Assembly (NCBI RefSeq): GCF_023282985.1
Contig: NZ_JAGQDC010000006.1
Span: 1-64,000 of the forward strand
DNA length: 64,000 nucleotides
Direction: 5' to 3'
From: Serratia silvae
GTDB lineage: Bacteria > Pseudomonadota > Gammaproteobacteria > Enterobacterales > Enterobacteriaceae
The position numbers and the translations under genes are program-made. The notes under the pieces were generated by a model. It saw only the letters and a list, made by a program, of their open reading frames with translations, was not told the origin of the DNA and did not search any database. Below, piece after piece: positions 39,523 to 46,517 of this stretch. The stretch's first letter is position 1. Each line of letters begins with the position of its first letter.

Positions 39523-39558
39523 AACGGATAAATAGCTGGATCCAGAGGTGACTGCAAA

Positions 39559-39906
39559 GTGAATGACGGAACTGCTTCGGTAAGTAACAGGGAACAGACT
39601 GATATCAGTGAGGCCGCAGCGATTACCACTCAACTGCTGGCCGATATTACTGCCATGTTGGGTGAAGAAAATATTTATACCAATGCGGTGCAACAACAAA
39701 TGTTGGAGTCTCATATCCGCGCGATGGTGTTGCGCTCAATAACGGGTGAACCCTTGCCGGAAGTTGATAAATCACTGTTTGATGAAATTTCTGCCGGTTC
39801 GATGCGGCTGGCAGAGCGAGTGGTAAATAAGTTTTCCACGTTACCGATTGAAGAGGCGTATCTGCTTTCGGTTCATTTTGAAGTGGCTAAAGATAACGAC
39901 CAATAG
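39559..39906 (+). CDS. stand-alone PRD-domain protein
   Basis: The 115-residue protein consists of one PTS regulation domain (PRD) without DNA-, RNA- or PTS-enzyme domains. The PRD-like helices include QQMLESHIRAMVLRSITG, with a central histidine, and IEEAYLLSVHFEVAK. It starts with GTG after AGAGG. PRDs are normally phosphorylated on histidine by PTS proteins, so this may sense or relay the state of the putative transporter encoded next. It opens the operon, 37 bp before the SFCGS gene. Confidence 0.75.
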   Translation: MNDGTASVSNREQTDISEAAAITTQLLADITAMLGEENIYTNAVQQQMLESHIRAMVLRSITGEPLPEVDKSLFDEISAGSMRLAERVVNKFSTLPIEEAYLLSVHFEVAKDNDQ

Positions 39907-39943
39907 CATTTAATCCATTAAAATTATTCAGGAGAAGAACCCC

Positions 39944-40309
39944 ATGGGACAAATTACCGTAGTGATCGGCGATCGGCTGGGTAAAGGCCAGAAAGTGGGC
40001 CAGGGCGTTGAGAATGCAGGTGCCAAGGCGATTGTGATCCCTGGCATGGCGGCGGATATGAAGCTGGGCGATGTGATGAAAGCAGAGAATGCGCAATTGG
40101 GCATTTCCTTCTGTGGCAGCGGCGGTGCCGGGGCAATTACGGCACAAACCAAATATGGTTATAAATCCAGATATGGTATGCGTTCTATCGAAGAAGGCGT
40201 GACGGCAATTAACGAAGGCTGCAATGTATTAGGCTTTGGCTTTATGGATAAAGAAGAATTAGGCCAGCGGCTAGTAGAAGCGTATGTCAAAAAATACGGC
40301 AATCCTTAA
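39944..40309 (+). CDS. glycine-rich SFCGS-family protein
   Basis: The 121-residue soluble protein contains the name-giving segment GISFCGSGGAGAITAQ near residue 53 and a nucleotide-binding-like N-terminus (ITVVIGDRLGKGQKVGQ). The cysteine in the glycine-rich loop is placed much like the phosphorylated cysteine of PTS EIIB proteins; that comparison is an inference, not an established function. A strong Shine-Dalgarno AGGAGAAG precedes the ATG. Its stop overlaps the DUF4312 start by one base. The family occurs only with DUF4310-4312 genes as far as I recall. Confidence 0.8.
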   Translation: MGQITVVIGDRLGKGQKVGQGVENAGAKAIVIPGMAADMKLGDVMKAENAQLGISFCGSGGAGAITAQTKYGYKSRYGMRSIEEGVTAINEGCNVLGFGFMDKEELGQRLVEAYVKKYGNP

Positions 40310-40605
40310 TGAAAGAAACTTATACCACCTCGGTTAACGTAGAGGGCAAAGGCGATAGTAAAGCTAAAGCCTTTGCCGGTGCATTAGCGAATGTACAGGG
40401 CGTGATTTTAAAATCCACCAATAATGTTCTGCTGCGTATCGAACCGCAGGACGTCAAAATATTAAAGGCGGAAGAGAAAACTACCAAAGAAAAATTTCTT
40501 TTCTTCTTCCTGGCACGCGAAAGAAAAAGCTATGCCGTTTCATTAGAAATAACCGTGAACGTGACGATCATCAATACCGAAAAGGTGGTCTTCACCCAGA
40601 AATAA
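40309..40605 (+). CDS. DUF4312 family protein
   Basis: The 98-residue protein is soluble, begins with KETYTTSVNVEGKGDSKAKA, and has a C-terminal beta-strand region (SYAVSLEITVNVTIINTEKV). It matches DUF4312, a family of unknown function encoded between the SFCGS and DUF4311 genes. Translation is coupled to the upstream gene (TAATG). A cytoplasmic subunit of the transport complex is the most likely role. Confidence 0.78.
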   Translation: MKETYTTSVNVEGKGDSKAKAFAGALANVQGVILKSTNNVLLRIEPQDVKILKAEEKTTKEKFLFFFLARERKSYAVSLEITVNVTIINTEKVVFTQK

Positions 40606-40610
40606 AAACG

Positions 40611-40650
40611 TTATATCCGTCGTGTTTCAAGCTACAGCAGCTATGGCTGC
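40611..40650. repeat. possible ERIC end fragment
   Basis: TATATCCGTCGTGTTTCAAG and the following CTACAGC resemble the left end of the ERIC elements at 54100 and 62521, but the central and right parts are missing. It lies in the 86-bp gap between the DUF4312 and DUF4311 genes. Confidence 0.4.
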
Positions 40651-40691
40651 GTCTTGGGATCCACTGGGCATGACATAAGAAGGATATTCTG

Positions 40692-41468
40692 ATGTTTTTA
40701 ATCATCTTATTTAAGTCGATTATTATCGGCGGGCTGGTTGGCGTCGGTGTAGGGGCTGGTGCCGCACGTATGTTCCACGCACCGACGACGCAGGGTATGG
40801 GGGCGTTCCGTACCTTGGGTGAGCTGAACTCCTGCGAAGGCGATCCGGCTTCTCATTTCTCATTTGGTCTGGGCTTCTTCTTCAACGCCTGGGCGTCTTC
40901 TGTGGCGGCGGGGGCCTTCACGCAGGACGTTGACCATCGCATCATTCCTAACTGGGGCGCAGCAGCCCTGATGATCAAAAACCGCAACGTTGCGGAAACC
41001 ATGCACGATCCAAAAAAGATGGCCATCGCGTGCGGCATCATCGGCATTCTGGTCGTGGCCTTCCTTAATACCACCGCTTCGGCAGTGCCTGCGGCCTTGC
41101 AGGTTACGGCCATCAAAGTGCTGGTTCCGGCGGCCAACCTGCTGGTGAACACCGTCATGCCGGTGATCTTTTGGCTGGCGGCGATTGAAGCGGGCAAACG
41201 TTCTGGCTTCTGGGGCACCATCTTCGGTGGTCTGGCACAGCTGATCATGGGGAACGCCGTACCGGGTCTGGTGCTGGGTATCCTGATTGGTAAGGGCGTT
41301 GAAGAGAGCGGCTGGAATAAAGTCACCAAGATCATGATGGTGGCGATTGTGCTGCTGTTCGTGCTGAGCGGCTTCTTCCGCGGCTTTGATATGAAAGTTC
41401 TCGAGTCCTTCAGCCTGGGCGTGCCTGGCTGGCTGGATGCCATTCATAACACCCTGAGCGGAAAATAA
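40692..41468 (+). CDS. DUF4311 membrane protein, putative transporter subunit
   Basis: The 258-residue protein has about seven hydrophobic helices with glycine-rich loops (IIGGLVGVGVGAGAARMFHA, then LGELNSCEGDPASHFSFGLG) and the conserved polar segment AFTQDVDHRIIPNWGAA. It fits DUF4311, an uncharacterised family always paired with DUF4310. The pair probably forms the membrane channel of the system. It is 8 bp upstream of DUF4310. Confidence 0.8.
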   Translation: MFLIILFKSIIIGGLVGVGVGAGAARMFHAPTTQGMGAFRTLGELNSCEGDPASHFSFGLGFFFNAWASSVAAGAFTQDVDHRIIPNWGAAALMIKNRNVAETMHDPKKMAIACGIIGILVVAFLNTTASAVPAALQVTAIKVLVPAANLLVNTVMPVIFWLAAIEAGKRSGFWGTIFGGLAQLIMGNAVPGLVLGILIGKGVEESGWNKVTKIMMVAIVLLFVLSGFFRGFDMKVLESFSLGVPGWLDAIHNTLSGK

Positions 41469-41476
41469 GGAGCTGA

Positions 41477-42130
41477 ATGATGGAAGCACAAGCAGACAAA
41501 GGCTTCTGGTATGCCGACTGGTCGTTCCCGATTTTTGTTGGCCTGCTCTCGTCCGGCGTGTTCGCCGGGACACACATGTATTACCTGTATGGCATAGGCG
41601 CGTTTAACGAAGTGGCTTTCGTTTCCATGCTGCGTGCCGGGATGGATACCGGAGTTTACGGTGCGGTGGCGGCGTTCGGTGCCAGCTTCCTGTTTGCCCG
41701 CATTATCGAAGGTTCTCTGGTAGGGATCCTGGATATTGGCGGGGCGATCCAGACCGGGGTTGGCCTGGGTGTTCCTGCGCTGTTGCTGGGCGCGGGGATT
41801 GTTTTCCCGGTAGCCAACTTTGCCGCCTCGCTGGTTACTGGCCTGGTCATTGGCCTGGCGATTGGTTACCTGATTATCCTGGCGCGTAAATTTACCATCA
41901 ATCAGAGCAACTCCACCTACGGGGCGGACGTGATGATGGGGGCAGGTAACTCTTCCGGGCGTTTCCTTGGGCCGTTGATCATCCTGTCTGCCATGGCCGC
42001 TTCGATCCCGATTGGTCTGGGTTCCCTGCTGGGTGCGCTGCTGTTCTACATCTGGGGCAAGCCGATCACCGGCGGCGCGATCCTGGGGGCCATGATCTTG
42101 GGGGCATTCTTCCCGGTAGCCATTTCTTAA
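41477..42130 (+). CDS. DUF4310 membrane protein, putative transporter subunit
   Basis: The 217-residue protein has about six helices and belongs to DUF4310. Conserved-looking polar sites are MYYLYGIGAFNEVAFVSMLR and STYGADVMMGAGNSSGRFLG. AAGGAG precedes two adjacent ATG codons (41477 and 41480), and either could be the start. It is the last transport gene; a 14-bp-stem hairpin follows at 42136-42170. Confidence 0.8.
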   Translation: MMEAQADKGFWYADWSFPIFVGLLSSGVFAGTHMYYLYGIGAFNEVAFVSMLRAGMDTGVYGAVAAFGASFLFARIIEGSLVGILDIGGAIQTGVGLGVPALLLGAGIVFPVANFAASLVTGLVIGLAIGYLIILARKFTINQSNSTYGADVMMGAGNSSGRFLGPLIILSAMAASIPIGLGSLLGALLFYIWGKPITGGAILGAMILGAFFPVAIS

Positions 42131-42135
42131 TCAAG

Positions 42136-42170
42136 TGCCAACCCCTGGGTCAACCGCCCAGGGGTTGGCA
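42136..42170 (+). promoter_or_regulatory. 14-bp-stem hairpin between transport and catabolic genes
   Basis: TGCCAACCCCTGGG (42136-42149) and its exact reverse complement (42157-42170) enclose a 7-base loop. There is no T-run. The ribosome binding site AGGAG of the next gene starts one base after the stem. The hairpin could stabilise the upstream mRNA, cause partial termination, or modulate translation of the deacetylase gene. Confidence 0.7.
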
Positions 42171-42184
42171 AGGAGTAGCGAAGC

Positions 42185-43324
42185 ATGTATGACCTAATCA
42201 TCTGGCGCGCCAGGTTGGTGGACGACACCCTGGCCGATGTGGCTATTGAGGCCGGTAAGATTGCCGTAGTCGGGCAATTGGCGGCAGATGCCAGCGCCCA
42301 CAAACAACTGGATCTGGCGGGGAACTACCGCCTGAGCGCTGGCTGGATCGACTCCCACGTACACTGTTATCCCTCTTCACCGATTTATCATGACGACCCG
42401 GACCTGGTGGGCGTGAGCAGCGGTGTCACCTCGGTGGTCGACGCAGGCAGCACCGGCACAGACGATATCGATGAATTCTATGCTCTGACGCGCAGCGCCA
42501 AAACCAACGTCTTTGCCTTTCTCAATATCTCGCGCATCGGCCTGTTAAGGCAGAATGAACTGGCCGATCTGGCGGATATCAACAAGCAGCGAGTCAAACA
42601 GGCCATCGCCGGTAAGCCGGGATTTGTCATTGGTATCAAGGCGCGTATGAGCAGCAGCGTCGTGGGCCAGAACGGCACCAAACCGTTGGTATTGGCCAAA
42701 GAGATCCAAGGGGAAAATCAGCAACTGCCGCTGATGGTACACATTGGTAACAACCCGCCGGATCTGGACGAGATTGCCGATCTACTGACTCAGGGCGACA
42801 TCATCACTCATTGCTACAACGGCAAACCGAACCGCATTCTGACCCCGGCTGGTACGCTGCGTGAGTCGATCCAACGTGCGTTAAAACGTGGCGTGCTGCT
42901 CGACGTGGGCCACGGCTCGGCCAGCTTCAGCTTTGAGGTGGCCCGCCAGGCCATCGCGCTAGGGATCTTCCCACACACCATCAGTTCCGATATCTACTGC
43001 CGCAACCGTCTGGCTGGCCCAGTGCACAGCCTGGCGACGGTGATGTCCAAATTCTTTACCGTTGGGCTTTCTCTGGCGCAGGTCATTGGCTGCGTAACGG
43101 AAAATGCCGCTGCGGCGTTGCGCCTGACCACCAAGGGGCAGTTGAAACCTGGCTTTGATGCCGACCTGACCATTTTTGATCTCCGCCAGGGGCCGCAGGT
43201 GTTTGCCGACTCCGAAGGGGAGTCCGTGAATGGCGAACAGCTGTTGGTGCCGCTGGCTGCCGTGGTGGCCGGGGAAGTCCTATTAACCGATCAAGGGAAA
43301 GCCGCTCATGTCTTCAATCTATGA
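42185..43324 (+). CDS. amidohydrolase/deacetylase-family metallohydrolase
   Basis: The 379-residue enzyme has the amidohydrolase-superfamily fold: the metal-binding HxH in GWIDSHVHCYPSS near residue 59, a bridging lysine in VIGIKARMSSS near 153, histidines in LMVHIGNNPPD and LLDVGHGSASF, and the catalytic aspartate in HTISSDIYCRN. In this cluster it probably removes an N-acyl group from an amino sugar acid, possibly phosphorylated. The substrate is inferred. Its 3' end overlaps the DgaE-like gene by 17 bp. Confidence 0.85.
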   Translation: MYDLIIWRARLVDDTLADVAIEAGKIAVVGQLAADASAHKQLDLAGNYRLSAGWIDSHVHCYPSSPIYHDDPDLVGVSSGVTSVVDAGSTGTDDIDEFYALTRSAKTNVFAFLNISRIGLLRQNELADLADINKQRVKQAIAGKPGFVIGIKARMSSSVVGQNGTKPLVLAKEIQGENQQLPLMVHIGNNPPDLDEIADLLTQGDIITHCYNGKPNRILTPAGTLRESIQRALKRGVLLDVGHGSASFSFEVARQAIALGIFPHTISSDIYCRNRLAGPVHSLATVMSKFFTVGLSLAQVIGCVTENAAAALRLTTKGQLKPGFDADLTIFDLRQGPQVFADSEGESVNGEQLLVPLAAVVAGEVLLTDQGKAAHVFNL

Positions 43325-44426
43325 AAAATATAACTTAAAGCAGGTGATCAACACTTCCGGCCGCATGACCATTCTCGGTGTTTCGACGCCACGCCAGGAG
43401 GTGATTGACGCCGTGGATTATGGCCTGAATCATTACTTTGAAATCAAGGATCTGGTCAACAAGACCGGCGCCTATATTGCCGGTCTGTTGAATGTGGAAG
43501 ACGCAGTGGTTGTTTCCTGCGCCTCTGCCGGTATTGCCCAGTCGGTGGCGGCGGTGATCGTCAAGGACAACGCCAACCTGTTGGTCAACCTGCATTCGGC
43601 CACGGTGAACGAACCACGCGAGATCGTGTTGCCGCGTGGCCATAACGTCAACTTCGGTGCTCCGGTGGATACCATGGTCGCTCTAGGCGGCGGCAAGGTG
43701 GTGGAAGCGGGCTATGCCAACGAATGTTCCCCAGAGCAGATTGAAGCCTGCATCAACCCGCAGACCGCGGCCATTCTCTACATCAAATCTCACCACTGCG
43801 TGCAGAAAAGCATTCTCTCAATCGAGCAGGCGGCCGTGGTGGCGCGTAAACATAACCTGCCGTTGATCGTTGATGCCGCAGCCGAAGAAGACCTGATGTG
43901 TTACTACCAGATGGGGGCCGATCTGGTGATCTACAGCGGTGCCAAGGCCATCGAAGGGCCAACCAGCGGGCTGGTGATCGGCAAGAAGCAATACGTGGCG
44001 TGGGTGAAGCTGCAGTCTGGCGGTATTGGCCGGGCGATGAAGGTGGGCAAAGAGGGCATCCTCGGCCTGACGCAAGCGATCGAAAGCTACCTGACGTCGG
44101 AGAAAACCACCGGTGCGCAAATGGTAGAGCGCATGACGCCGTTTATCAGCCAACTGAATACCCTGAATGGCATCAGCGCCAAAACCGTCTGGGACAGCGC
44201 AGGGCGCGATATTGCCCGCGTGGAAATCACCTTTGATGAAGCGGTGCTGGGGATATCGACCGTCGACATCGTCCAGCGGCTGAAAACCGGGGATATCGCC
44301 ATCTATTTCCGTGGCTACAAGGCCAACGAAGGCAAGGTTGAGGTGGATGTCCGTAGCGTGAACGAGCAGCAACTGATGACCGTCTTTACCTGTATCAAAA
44401 ATCTTTTTACGGAGACCCAAGCATGA
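43308..44426 (+). CDS. DgaE-family PLP-dependent ammonia-lyase
   Basis: This 372-residue protein is related to SelA-like PLP enzymes and to Salmonella DgaE. DgaE dehydrates/deaminates D-glucosaminate-6-phosphate to 2-keto-3-deoxygluconate-6-phosphate (KDGP) and ammonia. The PLP-binding lysine is probably in DLVIYSGAKAIEGPTSGLV near residue 212, preceded by the PLP aspartate in LPLIVDAAAEEDL. It overlaps both neighbours, so the three enzyme genes are tightly coupled. The exact amino sugar acid may differ from glucosaminate. Confidence 0.85.
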   Translation: MSSIYEKYNLKQVINTSGRMTILGVSTPRQEVIDAVDYGLNHYFEIKDLVNKTGAYIAGLLNVEDAVVVSCASAGIAQSVAAVIVKDNANLLVNLHSATVNEPREIVLPRGHNVNFGAPVDTMVALGGGKVVEAGYANECSPEQIEACINPQTAAILYIKSHHCVQKSILSIEQAAVVARKHNLPLIVDAAAEEDLMCYYQMGADLVIYSGAKAIEGPTSGLVIGKKQYVAWVKLQSGGIGRAMKVGKEGILGLTQAIESYLTSEKTTGAQMVERMTPFISQLNTLNGISAKTVWDSAGRDIARVEITFDEAVLGISTVDIVQRLKTGDIAIYFRGYKANEGKVEVDVRSVNEQQLMTVFTCIKNLFTETQA

Positions 44427-45163
44427 AGCTGAAGCCTAATTACTATAAAGACCGAGTTTGCCTTAACGTACTGGCTGGCTCAAAAGCCAACGCGCAGGAC
44501 ATCTATAATGCGGCGCAGGGGCATGTGCTGGTGGGCGTTCTTTCCAAAAATTATCCTGACGTTGAGAGCGCGGTGGCGGATATGTCGCGTTATGCCAGCC
44601 TGATCGAGAACGCGCTTTCCGTGGGCCTGGGGGCTGGCGATCCCAAGCAGTCGAATATGGTCAGCCTGATCTCCGAGCACGTCCAACCCCAGCATGTGAA
44701 TCAGGTATTCACCGGTGTCGGTGCCAGTCGTGCACTGCTGGGGCAAAACGAAACCGTGGTGAATGGTTTGGTCTCCCCGACTGGCCGCGTGGGCTGGGTG
44801 AAGATTTCCACCGGGCCGCTGAGTGCTCAGGCGCCGGATGGCATTGTGCCGGTAGAGACCGCGATTGCGTTGTTGAAAGATATGGGCGGCAGCTCGATTA
44901 AGTATTTCCCGATGGGCGGTCTGAAGCATCAGGACGAATATGAGTACGTGGCGAAAGCCTGTGCCGAGCATGACTTTATGCTGGAGCCGACCGGCGGCAT
45001 CGATCTGGAAAACTTCGAACCGATCCTGGAGATTGCGTTGAAAGCCGGTGTGAAGCAGGTGATCCCACATATCTATAGTTCCATCATTGATTCCGCCAGT
45101 GGCGATACTCGTCCGCAAGATGTCAAAACTCTGCTGGAGATCACCAAGCGGCTGGTGGGGTAA
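44423..45163 (+). CDS. DgaF-like KDGP aldolase
   Basis: The 246-residue protein resembles Salmonella DgaF, which splits 2-keto-3-deoxy-6-phosphogluconate into pyruvate and glyceraldehyde-3-phosphate. A lysine in SSIKYFPMGGLKH near residue 158 corresponds to the Schiff-base region of KDPG-type aldolases, and the C-terminal VIPHIYSSIIDSASG is conserved-looking. It ends the catabolic part of the operon, 4 bp overlapped with the DgaE-like gene. Confidence 0.85.
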   Translation: MKLKPNYYKDRVCLNVLAGSKANAQDIYNAAQGHVLVGVLSKNYPDVESAVADMSRYASLIENALSVGLGAGDPKQSNMVSLISEHVQPQHVNQVFTGVGASRALLGQNETVVNGLVSPTGRVGWVKISTGPLSAQAPDGIVPVETAIALLKDMGGSSIKYFPMGGLKHQDEYEYVAKACAEHDFMLEPTGGIDLENFEPILEIALKAGVKQVIPHIYSSIIDSASGDTRPQDVKTLLEITKRLVG

Positions 45164-45193
45164 ACCCTGTACTCCTGAGCCGCATGCTCCCTT

Positions 45194-45211
45194 GGGGCAT
45201 TTTGTTGCCCC
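45194..45211 (+). terminator. weak hairpin after the aldolase gene
   Basis: GGGGCA (45194-45199) and TGCCCC (45206-45211) enclose a T-rich loop 30 bp after the aldolase stop and 25 bp before the lactonase start. There is no T-run after the stem, so read-through into the lactonase gene is likely. Confidence 0.4.
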
Positions 45212-45235
45212 TATCTATCGGTTAAAAGGATAACT

Positions 45236-46465
45236 ATGCGAAACTGGCAGGCTTCGAATTTACGAATTGCTCCGCTGTGGAACGCGCTGTCCCTGGCGTT
45301 GTTGGCTATCGCCAGCCCGGCGTTACATGCTGAGGATGCAATGAAATCCACGTCGTCTCATTTTGCCTATATTGGTACCTATAACCCGAACGGTGAGGGG
45401 GTTTACCGTATGCAGGTGGATGCGAAAACCGGGGCGCTGAGTGCCAAGACGCTGGTCAGCAGCCTGCCTAATCCGGCCCAGCTGGTCGCCGATGCCAAAG
45501 GGCAGACGCTATACGTTGCCAGCGAGGTGGCAGATTTTAATGGCACCGAGCACGGGGGCATTGTCGCCTATCGCATCAACCCACAGGACGGCACCCTGAC
45601 GCCGCTTAATCAGGTGGATTCACAGGGGGCGGGGCCGGTTTACCTTTCTCTGACGCCGGATGGCCGTCATCTGCTGGTGGCTAACTACGTCAGCGGCAGC
45701 GTTGCGGCGTTCCCGGTAGACAGCGAAGGCAAGTTAGGAGCCGCCAGTTCCGTGCAACAAGATGCAGGCCCGGCGGGAGCGGCCAAACCCGCCGCCGCAG
45801 TGGAAGGCAGCTTCGCCATCAGCGATCACAATGGCCCACATGCGCATATGATCGCCAGCGATCCGAGCGGCAGGTTTGTGTTCTCTACCGATCTGGGGCT
45901 GGATCGGATCTACCAGTGGCGTTTTGATGCCGCCAGCGGCAAGCTGACTCCGAACGATCCTCCGTGGATTGCTGCTTCTTCCGCAGGAGCCGGCCCGCGC
46001 CACTTCATATTTCACCCAAATGGTAAAATTGTCCTACTAATCAACGAGGAAGCATCTACACTAACCAGCTACCACTTTGATAGCCAAAAGGGGACGCTGA
46101 CACAGTTGCATGCTGTTTCAACCTTGCCAGCCGATTATAAGGGCACCAGCTTTGCCGCTGGCATGGCTTTGGCAGCAGATGGTAAAAATTTGTATGTCGC
46201 CAACCGCCTGCACAACAGCATTGCGCAGTTCAGCGTAAGCGGCGAAGGTGAACTGAAACCGGTGGCGGAGACCTGGACGCGAGGCGATTACCCGCGCACC
46301 ATCACCCTGGATCCGAGTGGCCGCTATCTGTATGCCATGAACCAGCGTAGCGATAACGTTACGCGCTTTAGCGTAGACCAGCTCAGCGGCAAGCTCAGTT
46401 TCGTGGAAGGCTACACTCCGGTGGGAAGCCCTTCACAAATGGTGTTCTTGCCAGCTGCGAAGTAA
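45236..46465 (+). CDS. secreted lactonase, seven-bladed beta-propeller family
   Basis: The 409-residue protein belongs to the 6-phosphogluconolactonase (Pgl/YkgB) beta-propeller family. It differs from cytoplasmic E. coli Pgl in having a signal peptide (about residues 1-32, ending SPALHA). Repeated propeller strands occur, for example YIGTYNPNGEGVYRMQVDAK, VYLSLTPDGRHLLVANY and ITLDPSGRYLYAMNQRSDN. Outside the cytoplasm it could open a sugar lactone before uptake as the aldonate. It sits between the catabolic operon and its presumed regulator. Confidence 0.83.
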   Translation: MRNWQASNLRIAPLWNALSLALLAIASPALHAEDAMKSTSSHFAYIGTYNPNGEGVYRMQVDAKTGALSAKTLVSSLPNPAQLVADAKGQTLYVASEVADFNGTEHGGIVAYRINPQDGTLTPLNQVDSQGAGPVYLSLTPDGRHLLVANYVSGSVAAFPVDSEGKLGAASSVQQDAGPAGAAKPAAAVEGSFAISDHNGPHAHMIASDPSGRFVFSTDLGLDRIYQWRFDAASGKLTPNDPPWIAASSAGAGPRHFIFHPNGKIVLLINEEASTLTSYHFDSQKGTLTQLHAVSTLPADYKGTSFAAGMALAADGKNLYVANRLHNSIAQFSVSGEGELKPVAETWTRGDYPRTITLDPSGRYLYAMNQRSDNVTRFSVDQLSGKLSFVEGYTPVGSPSQMVFLPAAK

Positions 46466-46517
46466 TCAGTTGCCTGCCTGGGTACCCTCGGGTGGGCACG
46501 TTAATAACGGAAAGAGA

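Noticed and set aside
39240-39524. 94-codon frame upstream of the SFCGS operon
   Set aside because: It crosses the palindrome and hairpins of the control region and has no Shine-Dalgarno or family resemblance.
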